A stretch of DNA of 64,000 bases from an uncultured Polaribacter sp. (GCA_947497755.1 CANMHT010000001.1:372001-436000); one strand, 5' to 3'; counted from the first letter of the stretch, positions 45,445-55,576 are shown. Made by a program: numbers and translations. Notes: a model not told the origin generated them from the letters alone.

Positions 45445-47739
45445 TTATTCAATAATAATTTCATCAATAAAAGTCCATGCTTTGTGGCCTGCTCCTTGTT
45501 TTCCATCTGGAATAACACCATAATTAACGACTTTAATTTTTACAAATTGAGAAGTCACTTTGGTAGAAAGTTTAAGATCTACCATTAATTCATCTGAAGA
45601 TTCAAGTTCAATTGGTAAAAACTCATCATTTCCTGGAAAGCTAATGATTACTTGAGAAGGTGCATAAATCCATTGTCCTTTTCCGTTATGAAAACGTGTG
45701 GTGATGGTATTAATTTCAGTAGCTTTTCCTAAGTCAATAGTCATTTCTACATCTTTTCCACTAAAGCCTAACCATTCTTTATCTCCAAAACGTTTGTTGC
45801 TACCATTAATTCCGTTAATTAATGCAATTGTACCACCAGCATTGTATTTAGGATGAGGTTCAACATTTAACGTTATATTTTTTCCAACGGCTTTATGTAA
45901 ACGTATTTTTTGCTCAAAAACACTACTTACTTTTAAATCATTATCAAAAGAAGCCGCTTTTATAATCGTATTTTTATCAACCTTTATTGGACTACTATAA
46001 ACAGTAGAATTAGAATTTGGAATTGATCCATCGGTAGTATATCTAATTTTTTTCTTTTTAGAGGAAGTTGTTAATGTTAGATACGAACTACCATCTTTAA
46101 TTTCCGATTTTCCAGAAACTTCATACAAATGATTGGCATAATTTACCTTTCTAACATCTAATCTTTTTTGATAGATCTCCAAACGCTCTCTAAAATTTTC
46201 AAAATTTTTGTTGTTTGGACTAGACCAAACTACTTCACTTAAAGCTACCATTCTAGGAAAAGCCATGTATTCTACATGTTCAGAAGTTTTCATGTATTCT
46301 GTCCAAACATTTCCTTGAGCACCTAAAACATATTTCGCTTCTTCTTGTGTCAATTCTTTCGGAATAGGATTAAAGCTATATACTTTTTGTAAAGGTAAAA
46401 AACCACCAATGGCAACAGGTTCATCTTCTTTTGTTGACTGATAATGGTCAAAGTAACAATGAGAGCCTGGCGTTAAAATAACATCATGATGTTGCTTGGC
46501 TGCTGTAACGGCTCCTTGAGTTCCTCTCCAAGACATTACCGTTGCATTTGGAGCCAATCCACCTTCTAAAATTTCGTCCCAACCAATAATTTGTTTTCCT
46601 TTAGAGTTGATGTATTTTTCCATTCTAGAGATAAAATAACTTTGCAATTCATGCTCGTCTTTTAATCCTTCTCGTTTAATTACTTGTTGACAATTCTTGC
46701 AGGTTTTCCATCTAGTTTTAGGAGCTTCATCACCTCCAATATGAATGTATTTTCCAGGAAATAATGCCATTACTTCATCCAAGACATCTTCTAAAAATTT
46801 AAAAGTAGTTTCTTTGGTACAATAAATATCTTCAAAAACACCCCATTTTGTAGCTACCTCAATTGGTTTTCCTGTACATCCTAAATGAGGATACGCACTT
46901 AAAGCAGCTTGCGAATGTCCTGGCATTTCTATTTCAGGAATTACTGTTACTTGCCTTTCTGTTGCATAAGCAACAATATCTTTTACTTGTTCTTGTGTAT
47001 AATAACCTCCATATCTTTTACCATCAAATTGATGAGGTTGATCACTATAATGTCCAATCAACGTTTCTTTTCTATAGGCAGCAACCTCATTTAACTTTGG
47101 GTATTTTTTTATTTCGATTCGCCAGCCTTGATCTTCTGTTAAATGCCAATGAAACGTATTCATTTTAAGCATACTTAATAAATCGATATACTTTTTTATA
47201 AAGTCTACAGAAAAGAAATGACGACCAACATCTAAATGCATTCCTCTATAACGAAAACGAGGAGAATCTTTAATACTAATATTTTGTACAGGAACTTTAT
47301 TTTCTAAATAAGAACCATTTTCGAAAGAAATAGGTAATAATTGACGCAAAGATTGTACTCCGTAAAAAGCACCTTTGGCCGTTTTGGCTTTAATGGTAAT
47401 TGCAGAACTTGTTACTTCTAAAGTATAAGCTTCATCATTTGTAAGTGAGTTGTCTTTAACAAAAGAAATGGTATTTTCTCCTTTTGATTGTTGTAATTCA
47501 ATCGGACTACCATTTTCTATAAAAGCTTTTAAAAAATTAGCAACAGTTAAAAATTCTGCGTCAGAATTAATGTTAGTTGTATTGCTAATCATAAAAGTAC
47601 CTTTATGTATTTCTTGACTTGTAGGAACAGGAATAATGGCAGGTTTTACCGCAGTAATTTGCTCATCAGCACAAGAAGAAAAAAGTAAAAAAACAGTAGT
47701 TAAAAGAGAGAATCGAAAGGCGAGTTTTAAATTACTCAT
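45445..47739 (-). CDS. GH20 beta-N-acetylhexosaminidase lipoprotein
   Basis: 764 residues. Lipobox LLFSSCADEQI; an N-terminal GH20b domain (KPAIIPVPTSQEIHKG); the catalytic barrel with FRYRGMHLDVGRHF, FHWHLTEDQGWRIEI and the catalytic Asp-Glu pair in HIGGDEAPKTRW. About 200 C-terminal residues contain a chitobiase-type Ig-like domain (KKIRYTTDGSIPN) and a discoidin/F5-8-like end (WTFIDEIIIE). It removes terminal GlcNAc, for example from the N-glycan core. It heads the minus-strand operon, with a -7-like box at 47780-47788. Confidence 0.92.
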   Translation of the reverse strand: MSNLKLAFRFSLLTTVFLLFSSCADEQITAVKPAIIPVPTSQEIHKGTFMISNTTNINSDAEFLTVANFLKAFIENGSPIELQQSKGENTISFVKDNSLTNDEAYTLEVTSSAITIKAKTAKGAFYGVQSLRQLLPISFENGSYLENKVPVQNISIKDSPRFRYRGMHLDVGRHFFSVDFIKKYIDLLSMLKMNTFHWHLTEDQGWRIEIKKYPKLNEVAAYRKETLIGHYSDQPHQFDGKRYGGYYTQEQVKDIVAYATERQVTVIPEIEMPGHSQAALSAYPHLGCTGKPIEVATKWGVFEDIYCTKETTFKFLEDVLDEVMALFPGKYIHIGGDEAPKTRWKTCKNCQQVIKREGLKDEHELQSYFISRMEKYINSKGKQIIGWDEILEGGLAPNATVMSWRGTQGAVTAAKQHHDVILTPGSHCYFDHYQSTKEDEPVAIGGFLPLQKVYSFNPIPKELTQEEAKYVLGAQGNVWTEYMKTSEHVEYMAFPRMVALSEVVWSSPNNKNFENFRERLEIYQKRLDVRKVNYANHLYEVSGKSEIKDGSSYLTLTTSSKKKKIRYTTDGSIPNSNSTVYSSPIKVDKNTIIKAASFDNDLKVSSVFEQKIRLHKAVGKNITLNVEPHPKYNAGGTIALINGINGSNKRFGDKEWLGFSGKDVEMTIDLGKATEINTITTRFHNGKGQWIYAPSQVIISFPGNDEFLPIELESSDELMVDLKLSTKVTSQFVKIKVVNYGVIPDGKQGAGHKAWTFIDEIIIE

Positions 47740-47801
47740 AAATTTAATAGGTTGATTATCGTTATCTTGCTAAATTAGGCAAAAATTAATTCAAACTCTT
47801 G
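47740..47801. promoter_or_regulatory. Divergent promoter region of the N-glycan operons
   Basis: Only 62 bp separate the two operons. The minus strand reads TAATTTTTG at 47788-47780, a -7 box with one extra base. The plus strand has a weaker TTATCTTG near 47762. Both promoters must overlap, so the arms are probably coregulated. Confidence 0.4.
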
Positions 47802-50729
47802 ATGAAAAAATATTTTCTCTCTCTCTTACTCGGAGTAATTTTATTTGCTGCTTGTAAAACCAACTTGCCCGTAAAAAGCGCCATAAAAGACCAACCACTT
47901 ATTTCGTATGTAAATCCATTTATTGGAACAGGTGGACATGGACATACTTACCCTGGAGCTACGATGCCATTTGGAATGATGCAATTAAGTCCTGATACAC
48001 GTTTGGATGGTTGGGACGGCTGTTCTGGTTATCATTATTCTGATTCTGAAATTTATGGATTTTCACATACACATTTAAGTGGAACAGGAGTATCTGATTA
48101 CGGAGATATTTTATTAATGCCAACCAATAAAGTGGTATTTAATAATGGAGCTGATGGAAAAGAAGGATATAAATCAAAGTTTTCTCATGATAAAGAAATT
48201 GCAGAACCAGGTTTTTATAAAGTACATTTAGAAGATACAGAGATAGATGTAGAATTGACTGTTTCTGAAAGAAGTGGAATTCATAAATACCAATTTGCCA
48301 AAGGAGAAAAACAAATCATCATTTTAGATTTAGAGCATAGAGATCAGGTATTGGATTCTAAAGTTAACCTAAATTCTAAAACTGCTATTTCAGGATATCG
48401 TCATTCAAAAGCTTGGGCAACAGATCAACGATTGTTTTTTGATATGGAGTTTTCTAAACCTTATACAAAAGTTACTTTTTTAGACGATAAAAAAGAAGGG
48501 AAAAAAGTAAAAGCCGCCTTTGAATTTGACAATACTACTGGAGATGAGATACAGATAATAATTGGAATTTCTCCTGTTGATGAAGAAGGAGCTATACACA
48601 ACTGGCAATTAGAAATAGGAAGCAAAACTTTTGAAGAAGTAAAAAAAATAGCACAAGAAACTTGGGAAAAACAATTACATAAAATTGTTGTTGAATCAGA
48701 TGATTTTGATTACAAAACCAATTTTTATACGAGTATGTATCATACAATGATTGCTCCTAATCTTTACCAAGATGTTGATGGACGTTATCGTGGTATGGAT
48801 TTAAAAATTCATGAGTCTAAAGAACATACACATTATACCGTTTTTTCTTTGTGGGATACTTATAGAGCTGCACATCCATTATATACAATTATAGAGCAAG
48901 AAAGAACGAATGATTTTATCAAAACATTTATAAAAAAATATGAGAATGGAGGTATAATGCCAATTTGGGATTTATCTGGAAATTATACAGGTTGTATGAT
49001 TGGGTATCATGCAGTTCCGGTAATAGCAGATGCTTATTTAAAAGGGATTCAAGATTATGATGTTGAAAAAGCTTTTGAAGCCATGAAACATTCAGCAACG
49101 AGAGATAAACTAGGTTTGGATTCCTATAAAAACTTCGGATTTATTCCTGTTGAAAAAGAATCAGAATCTGTTTCTAAAACCTTAGAATATGCTTATGACG
49201 ATTGGACCATAGCGCAAATGGCAAAATCTTTAGGAAAAGAACAAGACTATAAAACCTATACAGAAAGAGGGCAGTATTATAAGAATGTCTATGATCCATC
49301 AACACAGTTTATGAGAGGTCGTTTTAGAAATACTTGGTTTGCACCTTTTGATCCTTATGAAGTAAACTTTAATTATACAGAAGCCAACTCTTGGCAATAT
49401 AGTTTTTATGTACCACAAGACGTTTCTGGGTTTATTAAACTACTAGGAGGAAAAGACAAATTAGAAAATCAATTAGATCGATTGTTTGTTGCAAAAGACA
49501 AAACTTCTGGTCGTCATCAAGTAGATATTACTGGTTTAATTGGACAATATGCACACGGAAATGAACCAAGTCACCATATGGCATATTTGTATAATTTCGT
49601 TAATAAACCTCATAAAACACAAGAAAAAGTACGTCAAATATTAACAGAATTGTATACCAATACTCCAGACGGAATTTCTGGGAACGAAGATTGTGGACAA
49701 ATGAGCGCTTGGTATATTTTAAGTTCTTTAGGTTTTTATTCGGTTACTCCAGCATCAAACGAATACATTATTGGTACTCCTTTGTTTGACAGAGCTAGTA
49801 TCAATCTAGAAAGCGGAAAAGTGTTTACAATTGTTGCTGACTCTTTATCAAAAGAAAATAAATACATTGAGTCTGTACAATTAAATGGTAAGGATTATCC
49901 TTATTCATATTTAAAGCATAAAGATATTGTAGCTGGAGGTAGTTTGGTATTTAAAATGACCAATAAACCAACAACTTGGGGAACCGATGATAAGCATATT
50001 CCTGTTACAGAAATCAAAGAGCATATTATTGTTTCTGCTCCTTTTATTAAAAGTGGAGATATTGCTTTTAAAGGAAGTACAAAAGTTACGTTAAGTACAG
50101 TAGATACGAACACAGAAATTTATTACTCACTTGGAGGTGATTATAAGAAATATTCAACACCAATTGCTATTTCAGAAAAAGTTACGTTACAAGTTTATGC
50201 ACAAAGAGATGGTCAAAAAAGTGCCATCGTTAGTACAGAATTTTTTAAGATTGATCCGAATGTAACCATTACTTTACAAAACGAATATGCCAATCAATAT
50301 AATGGTGGAGGAAAAAACGCTTTGATAGACGGAATCGTAGGAGCAGAAGATTTTAGAACAGGAACTTGGCAAGGATATTCTGATACTGATTTAGTAGCAA
50401 CCATAGATTTAGGAAAAACAAAAAATATTACAACGACAAAAATCGGATTTTTAGAAGATCAGCGATCTTGGATTTTCTTACCTACAAAAGTTGAAATATT
50501 TATCAGTAAAGACAATAAGAATTTTACAAAAGTAGCTTCAAAAAAAGTAAATGCCACAAAACCCTCAGAAGAAGTATCTATAAGTAATATGACATTTGAT
50601 ATATCTGGAAAAGAAGCTAGATATATAAAAGTTGTTGCTAAAAAGCTAGGTGTACTTCCAACTTGGCATTTAGGTTACAAACACAACGGTAGATCGTGGT
50701 TATTTGCTGATGAAATAATAATAAAATAG
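47802..50729 (+). CDS. GH92 exo-alpha-mannosidase lipoprotein with added C-terminal domains
   Basis: 975 residues from the ATG at 47802. Lipobox GVILFAACKTN. GH92 signatures: VNPFIGTGGHGHTYPGAT, GFSHTHLSGTGVSDYGD, FSLWDTYRAAHPLY, YAYDDWTIAQMAKSLG, GNEPSHHMAYLYN and GNEDCGQMSAWYILSSLGFY. These calcium-dependent enzymes remove alpha-mannose from N-glycans. The last 250 residues, absent from its tandem neighbour, resemble a chitobiase-type Ig domain (NTEIYYSLGGDYKKY) plus a discoidin-like end (SWLFADEIIIK), probably for binding glycan. Confidence 0.93.
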   Translation: MKKYFLSLLLGVILFAACKTNLPVKSAIKDQPLISYVNPFIGTGGHGHTYPGATMPFGMMQLSPDTRLDGWDGCSGYHYSDSEIYGFSHTHLSGTGVSDYGDILLMPTNKVVFNNGADGKEGYKSKFSHDKEIAEPGFYKVHLEDTEIDVELTVSERSGIHKYQFAKGEKQIIILDLEHRDQVLDSKVNLNSKTAISGYRHSKAWATDQRLFFDMEFSKPYTKVTFLDDKKEGKKVKAAFEFDNTTGDEIQIIIGISPVDEEGAIHNWQLEIGSKTFEEVKKIAQETWEKQLHKIVVESDDFDYKTNFYTSMYHTMIAPNLYQDVDGRYRGMDLKIHESKEHTHYTVFSLWDTYRAAHPLYTIIEQERTNDFIKTFIKKYENGGIMPIWDLSGNYTGCMIGYHAVPVIADAYLKGIQDYDVEKAFEAMKHSATRDKLGLDSYKNFGFIPVEKESESVSKTLEYAYDDWTIAQMAKSLGKEQDYKTYTERGQYYKNVYDPSTQFMRGRFRNTWFAPFDPYEVNFNYTEANSWQYSFYVPQDVSGFIKLLGGKDKLENQLDRLFVAKDKTSGRHQVDITGLIGQYAHGNEPSHHMAYLYNFVNKPHKTQEKVRQILTELYTNTPDGISGNEDCGQMSAWYILSSLGFYSVTPASNEYIIGTPLFDRASINLESGKVFTIVADSLSKENKYIESVQLNGKDYPYSYLKHKDIVAGGSLVFKMTNKPTTWGTDDKHIPVTEIKEHIIVSAPFIKSGDIAFKGSTKVTLSTVDTNTEIYYSLGGDYKKYSTPIAISEKVTLQVYAQRDGQKSAIVSTEFFKIDPNVTITLQNEYANQYNGGGKNALIDGIVGAEDFRTGTWQGYSDTDLVATIDLGKTKNITTTKIGFLEDQRSWIFLPTKVEIFISKDNKNFTKVASKKVNATKPSEEVSISNMTFDISGKEARYIKVVAKKLGVLPTWHLGYKHNGRSWLFADEIIIK

Positions 50730-50735
50730 ATCAGC

Positions 50736-53045
50736 ATGTTAAAGAAAATAGTAATTGCAATTTTTGGATTTGTTCTTATAAGTTGTAATAATCAAAATCC
50801 CAAAAAAGAAGTACCAAGTAAAAATTTTGTGCAGTTTGTGAATCCAATGATTGGTACAAGCAAAATGGGACATGTTTTTCCGGGTGCAACTGCACCATTT
50901 GGAATGGTACAATTAAGTCCACAAACCAATTTTGAAGTAATGTTTAAAGATGGAAAATACAATACAAGTACCTATGAATATTGTGCAGGATATCAATATA
51001 GAGATTCAACTATTATTGGTTTTGCACATACTAATTTTAGTGGTACAGGGCATTCAGATTTAGGAGATTTATTAGTAATGCCAACAGTTGGTAAATTGGT
51101 GTTAGATCCTATAGAAACTAAAGAAGGAGCTAAAGGGTTTTATTCAAAATTTTCACATGAAAATGAAACGGCACAAGCAGGGTATTATAAAGTTGATTTA
51201 GAAGATTACAATATCAAAGCTGAATTAACGGCTACAGAACGTGTTGGCTTTCATCAATATACTTTTCCAAAATCTACAGAATCTCACATTTTATTAGATT
51301 TGGTTTACAATGTATATCATCATGATAATAAAAACGTATGGACATTTCTTAGAGTAGAAAACGATTCAACCTTAACTGGTTATCGACAAACCAAAGGATG
51401 GGCTAGAGATAAGAAAGTATTTTTTGCAGTTAAATTTTCTAAGCCGTTTAAAAGTTATGGTCATAAGAAATATGATAAATTAACTTATGATGGATTTTAC
51501 AGACGTTTTAATCAAGAAAAAAACTTTCCTGAAATGGCAGGAAAAGATATCAGAGCATATTTTAATTTTGATACTGAAGAAGGAGAGAAAATCAAATTGA
51601 AATTTGCACTATCTCCTGTAAGTTCTGCAGGAGCAATGAAAAACTTAGAAATAGAAGTTCCACATTGGGATTTTAATAAAGTCAAGGAGGAGACAGAGCA
51701 AAAATGGAATCAAGAATTGTCTAAAATTGATATTGAAACCATTGAAGAATCTCAAAAGGAAACATTCTATACAGCATTGTATCACACTATGTTGAGTCCG
51801 ATTTTGTACGAAGATGTAGATGGGAAGTACCGCGGATTAGATCAAAACATACATGAGTCAGAAGGATTTACTAACTATACGATATTTTCATTATGGGATA
51901 CTTATAGAGCGCTGCATCCTTTGTTTAATGTAATTCAACAAGAGCGAAATAACGATATGATCAAATCGATGTTGGCTCACCAAGAAGAAAGTGTACATAA
52001 TATGTTGCCAATTTGGTCGCATTATGCTAATGAAAATTGGTGTATGATTGGGTATCATGCAACTTCTGTTATTGCTGATGCTATTGTGAAAAATGTAGGT
52101 GATTTTGATAAAAAACGAGCACTGAAAGCTTCAGTTGCAACGGCTAGTGTTCCATATTTTGATGGATTGGGTGATTATATAAAATTTAAATATGTGCCTG
52201 ATGATAAAAGTCATTCTTCGGTTTCAAAAACCTTAGAATTAGCGTATGATGATTGGACAATTGCTCAAATCGCAAAAAGCGTAGGAGATGCAAATACTGA
52301 GAAAAGGTTTTTAGAAAGATCTGAATACTATAACAATGTATTTAATCCTGTTAATGGATACATGAGTCCGAGGTTATCAAATGGAGAATTTAGAAAGAAC
52401 TTTGATCCTTTAGATACACATGGACAAGGATTTATAGAAGGTAATGCTTGGAATTATGGATTATATGTACCACATCAACTAGATAAAATGGTAAAAATGA
52501 TGGGTGGTAAAGAGCGTTTCTCTCAGCATTTAGATTCTTTATTTACGATGGAATTAGATGATAAATACATTGCAAAGCATGAAGACATTACTCGTGATGG
52601 AATTATTGGAAATTATGTTCATGGTAATGAACCTGGTCATCATATTCCGTATTTATACAATTGGACAGGCAAAGAGTATAAGACACAAGCTAGAGTTCGT
52701 ATGATAATGGATACTATGTATGGTCCTGGAGTAGAAGGGTTATGCGGTAATGACGATGCTGGGCAAATGAGCGCTTGGTATATTTTTAGTGCATTAGGAT
52801 TTTATCCAGTGCTACCAGGTTCAAATCAATATGCCTTAGGAAGTCCTCTAGTAAAAAAGGCTACATTAAATTTAGAGAATGGAAAGACTTTAGTGATTTC
52901 AACTAAAAATCAATCTAAAGAAAACATCTACGTGAAAAGTTTAACAATTAACGGTAAAGAAATAGGTAGAAATTATATTTTGCACAATGAACTTATGAAT
53001 GGTGGAGAATTTGTTTTTACAATGTCTAACCAACCGAATATATAA
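50736..53045 (+). CDS. GH92 exo-alpha-mannosidase lipoprotein
   Basis: 769 residues, lipobox FGFVLISCNNQNPKKE. The GH92 core is complete: VNPMIGTSKMGHVFPGAT, GFAHTNFSGTGHSDLGD, FSLWDTYRALHPLF, LAYDDWTIAQIAKSVG, GNEPGHHIPYLYN and GNDDAGQMSAWYIFSALGFY. It has no extra C-terminal domains. The two GH92 genes are 6 bp apart and diverged, so they probably attack different alpha linkages (for instance 1,2 against 1,3 or 1,6). Glycosylasparaginase follows 4 bp downstream. Confidence 0.93.
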   Translation: MLKKIVIAIFGFVLISCNNQNPKKEVPSKNFVQFVNPMIGTSKMGHVFPGATAPFGMVQLSPQTNFEVMFKDGKYNTSTYEYCAGYQYRDSTIIGFAHTNFSGTGHSDLGDLLVMPTVGKLVLDPIETKEGAKGFYSKFSHENETAQAGYYKVDLEDYNIKAELTATERVGFHQYTFPKSTESHILLDLVYNVYHHDNKNVWTFLRVENDSTLTGYRQTKGWARDKKVFFAVKFSKPFKSYGHKKYDKLTYDGFYRRFNQEKNFPEMAGKDIRAYFNFDTEEGEKIKLKFALSPVSSAGAMKNLEIEVPHWDFNKVKEETEQKWNQELSKIDIETIEESQKETFYTALYHTMLSPILYEDVDGKYRGLDQNIHESEGFTNYTIFSLWDTYRALHPLFNVIQQERNNDMIKSMLAHQEESVHNMLPIWSHYANENWCMIGYHATSVIADAIVKNVGDFDKKRALKASVATASVPYFDGLGDYIKFKYVPDDKSHSSVSKTLELAYDDWTIAQIAKSVGDANTEKRFLERSEYYNNVFNPVNGYMSPRLSNGEFRKNFDPLDTHGQGFIEGNAWNYGLYVPHQLDKMVKMMGGKERFSQHLDSLFTMELDDKYIAKHEDITRDGIIGNYVHGNEPGHHIPYLYNWTGKEYKTQARVRMIMDTMYGPGVEGLCGNDDAGQMSAWYIFSALGFYPVLPGSNQYALGSPLVKKATLNLENGKTLVISTKNQSKENIYVKSLTINGKEIGRNYILHNELMNGGEFVFTMSNQPNI

Positions 53046-53049
53046 CACA

Positions 53050-54048
53050 ATGAAAAGAAGAAAGTTTTTAAAGAGAGCTTCAATTACAGGTTTAGGATTG
53101 GCAGTAACCCCAAGTATTGCCTCTTGTACAACAGAAAATAAAAAAGAACAAAAAGTTGCGGCTATCGGAAAAGCAGTTGTTCCTATTACAGTAGCAACAT
53201 GGCGTTTTCATAATGCTACGAAAGCAGCTTGGGAAGTATTGGAAAAAGGAGGAACAGCGATTGATGCAGTAGAACAAGGTTGTAGAGTAGAAGAAGCAGA
53301 TGTAAAAAATACTACTGTAGGAAAAGGTGGTGCGCCAGATAGAGACGGAAATGTTACATTGGATGCCTGTATTATGGATAAAAATGGGAATTATGGAGCG
53401 GTTGTTTGTATGGAAAACATTGTACATCCCGTTTCTGTAGCTCGAAAAGTGATGGAAGAAACACCACATGTTTTATTGGCAGGAAAAGGTGCTGAACAAT
53501 TTGCTGTTGAACAAGGATTTAAAAGAGAAAAATTACTGACAGAAGCTTCTAAAAAAGCTTGGGAAAAATGGAAAATTAAATCAGAATACAAACCAATTAT
53601 CAATATAGAAAACCACGATACTATTGGAATGTTAGCTATTGATAAAAATGGAGACATCTCTGGTGCTTGTACTACAAGCGGAATGGCTTATAAAATGGCC
53701 GGTAGAGTTGGAGATTCTGCTGTGATTGGTTCTGGATTGTTTATTGATAATTCTGTAGGAGGAGCAACGGCAACTGGAATGGGAGAAGAGGTATTAAAAA
53801 CTGTAGGTTCTTATCTGATTGTAGAGTTAATGCGCCAAGGAAGAAGTCCGCAAGAAGCTTGTGAAGAAGGAGTAAAAAGAATTGTTAGCTCCAATCCAAA
53901 TTATAAGAATTTCCAAGTAGGTTATGTTGCATTAAATAAACAAGGAGAATATGGTTGCTATTGTATTCACGGTGGATTTGGAATTAGTAAATATCAAGAA
54001 GGAAAACAAACATATATAGAATCTGGATCTTATATTCCTAAAACATAA
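53050..54048 (+). CDS. Glycosylasparaginase (N4-(beta-GlcNAc)-L-asparaginase), exported
   Basis: 332 residues from the ATG at 53050. The N-terminus KRRKFLKRASITGLGLAV is a Tat-type signal ending in a lipobox-like IASC. The Ntn-hydrolase self-cleavage site and nucleophile is T191 in NHDTIGMLA, with GACTTSGMAYKMAGRVGDS as the substrate side and TWRFHNAT at the start of the alpha chain. It cuts the GlcNAc-Asn bond, the last link between an N-glycan and its peptide, which fits tightly with the two GH92 genes before it. Confidence 0.93.
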   Translation: MKRRKFLKRASITGLGLAVTPSIASCTTENKKEQKVAAIGKAVVPITVATWRFHNATKAAWEVLEKGGTAIDAVEQGCRVEEADVKNTTVGKGGAPDRDGNVTLDACIMDKNGNYGAVVCMENIVHPVSVARKVMEETPHVLLAGKGAEQFAVEQGFKREKLLTEASKKAWEKWKIKSEYKPIINIENHDTIGMLAIDKNGDISGACTTSGMAYKMAGRVGDSAVIGSGLFIDNSVGGATATGMGEEVLKTVGSYLIVELMRQGRSPQEACEEGVKRIVSSNPNYKNFQVGYVALNKQGEYGCYCIHGGFGISKYQEGKQTYIESGSYIPKT

Positions 54049-54107
54049 TTATTGTGTAATCACAAAAAGAAATCTGTAATCATAAAAATTAGAAAAACCA
54101 AAAATAG

Positions 54108-55421
54108 ATGAATACGTCAGCTAACAAATCTTACAAATCTGCATTTATATTTTTAACCTCATTGTTTTTTTTATGGGGATTTATTACTGTGTTAGTAGAT
54201 TCTTTAATCCCGAGAATTAGAGAACTATTTACCTTATCGTTTTTTCAAGCAGGATTGGTACAATTTGCATTTTTTGGCGCTTATTTTTTATTGTCTATTC
54301 CAGCAGGATTTATCCTTTCAAAAATTGGTTATAAAAAAGGAATTGTTTTAGGTTTAGCTACTATGGCAGTTGGCTGTTTGTTATTTTATCCAGCAGCTTC
54401 GTATCGTGAGTTTGGTATTTTTATGGTAGCTTATTTTGTATTGGCTGGCGGTATGACTATTTTACAAGTAGCGGCAAATCCTTATGTAGCAGCTTTAGGA
54501 AGTGAAGAAGGCGCTAGTAGTCGTTTAAATTTATCGCAAGCATTTAATTCGTTAGGGACTGCTATTGCACCAGCAATTGGTGCTATGTTAATTCTATCTG
54601 ATAAAGTGAAATCTACAGAAGAAATTGCGGCACTTTCACCATCAGCAAAAGAAACTTATTTAGCTTCTGAGGCATCGGCTGTGCAATCTCCATTTTTAGG
54701 AATTGCTAGTTTTATAGTAGTGTTAGCAGTGATTTTTATGTTTGTACAATTGCCAAAAATATTAGGTAGCAATGCACCAAAAGGTGGTTTTGTGGAAGCA
54801 TTGAAACATCCATCTTTAAAAATGGGAGCCATAGGAATTTTTGTATATGTTGGAGCAGAAGTAGCAATTGGTAGCTATTTGGTAAACTATTTTATGGATA
54901 TGAATATGGCAGAAGCAATAAAAAATAGCAGCGCCATGTCTAGTATTTCTGAGTTTATTATTGGAACCAATTTGGCAGAAGTAAGTAGCTTGGCAATAGT
55001 AGGTGCTTTTGTAACTTTTTATTGGTCTGGAGCTATGATTGGGCGTTTCATTGGTGCTTATTTAACCAAAGTATTAAATCCGGCATTTGTACTAAGAATT
55101 TTTGCTTTGTTAGCTATGGTTATGGTAATTGTATCGATGTTAACTGAAGGTTTTGTATCTATGTGGGCAATTCTTTCGGTAGGCTTATTTAATTCAATCA
55201 TGTTCCCAACAATTTTTACATTGGCAATAGATGGTTTGGATGAATTAAAACCTCAGGCATCTGGAATTTTATGTACTATGATTGTTGGAGGAGCAGTGAT
55301 TCCGCCAGTATATGGATTATTAACCGACGAGTTTGGATTTAAAATAGCATTTGTACTGGTTATCATATGTTATGCTTATATTAATACTTTTGGAAAGCTA
55401 AAATCTTTGAATAGGATATAG
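54108..55421 (+). CDS. FucP-family sugar:proton symporter
   Basis: 437 residues, twelve membrane helices of the MFS FGHS/FucP family: FFLWGFITVLVDSLIPRIRELF at the start, QVAANPYVAALGSEEGASSRLN after helix 4, and FPTIFTLAIDGLDELKPQASG. Family members import fucose, glucose/galactose or GlcNAc. As the last gene of the GH92-asparaginase operon it probably imports the released mannose or GlcNAc. A REP-like repeat begins at its stop codon. Confidence 0.9.
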   Translation: MNTSANKSYKSAFIFLTSLFFLWGFITVLVDSLIPRIRELFTLSFFQAGLVQFAFFGAYFLLSIPAGFILSKIGYKKGIVLGLATMAVGCLLFYPAASYREFGIFMVAYFVLAGGMTILQVAANPYVAALGSEEGASSRLNLSQAFNSLGTAIAPAIGAMLILSDKVKSTEEIAALSPSAKETYLASEASAVQSPFLGIASFIVVLAVIFMFVQLPKILGSNAPKGGFVEALKHPSLKMGAIGIFVYVGAEVAIGSYLVNYFMDMNMAEAIKNSSAMSSISEFIIGTNLAEVSSLAIVGAFVTFYWSGAMIGRFIGAYLTKVLNPAFVLRIFALLAMVMVIVSMLTEGFVSMWAILSVGLFNSIMFPTIFTLAIDGLDELKPQASGILCTMIVGGAVIPPVYGLLTDEFGFKIAFVLVIICYAYINTFGKLKSLNRI

Positions 55422-55487
55422 ATCTCTCCGCGATGGTCTAGATGACAAAATAGAACTGTCATTTCGAGCGCAGTCGAGAAATCTATA
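55417..55487. repeat. REP-like imperfect inverted repeat
   Basis: TATAGATCTCTCC...GATGACA on the left faces TGTCATTTCGAGCGCAGTCG...AAATCTATA on the right, so ends and inner arms are complementary. The inner hairpin ATTTCGA-GCGCAG-TCGAGAAAT has the same GAGCGnAGTC core as 33777-33803. The left end overlaps the stop of the transporter gene. This motif type recurs widely in Flavobacteriia intergenic regions. Confidence 0.6.
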
Positions 55488-55521
55488 GTTATTATAAGAT
55501 GTAAAGAGAGATTCTTAAACC

Positions 55522-55553
55522 AAAAATCCCGAAGTCATTGACTTCGGGATTTT
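55522..55553. terminator. Strong bidirectional terminator
   Basis: AAAATCCCGAAGTC pairs perfectly with GACTTCGGGATTTT around ATT, followed by T-rich sequence, between the convergent transporter and yidC genes. Confidence 0.9.
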
Positions 55554-55576
55554 ATTTTATCTAAAGGCATTACCTT

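Noticed and set aside
46863..47168. Antisense open frame inside the GH20 gene
   Set aside because: It lies opposite a well-supported gene and its translation has no family resemblance; a composition shadow.
42252..55421. Classical polysaccharide utilisation locus
   Set aside because: No SusC/SusD genes and no ECF/anti-sigma or hybrid two-component regulator in the block.
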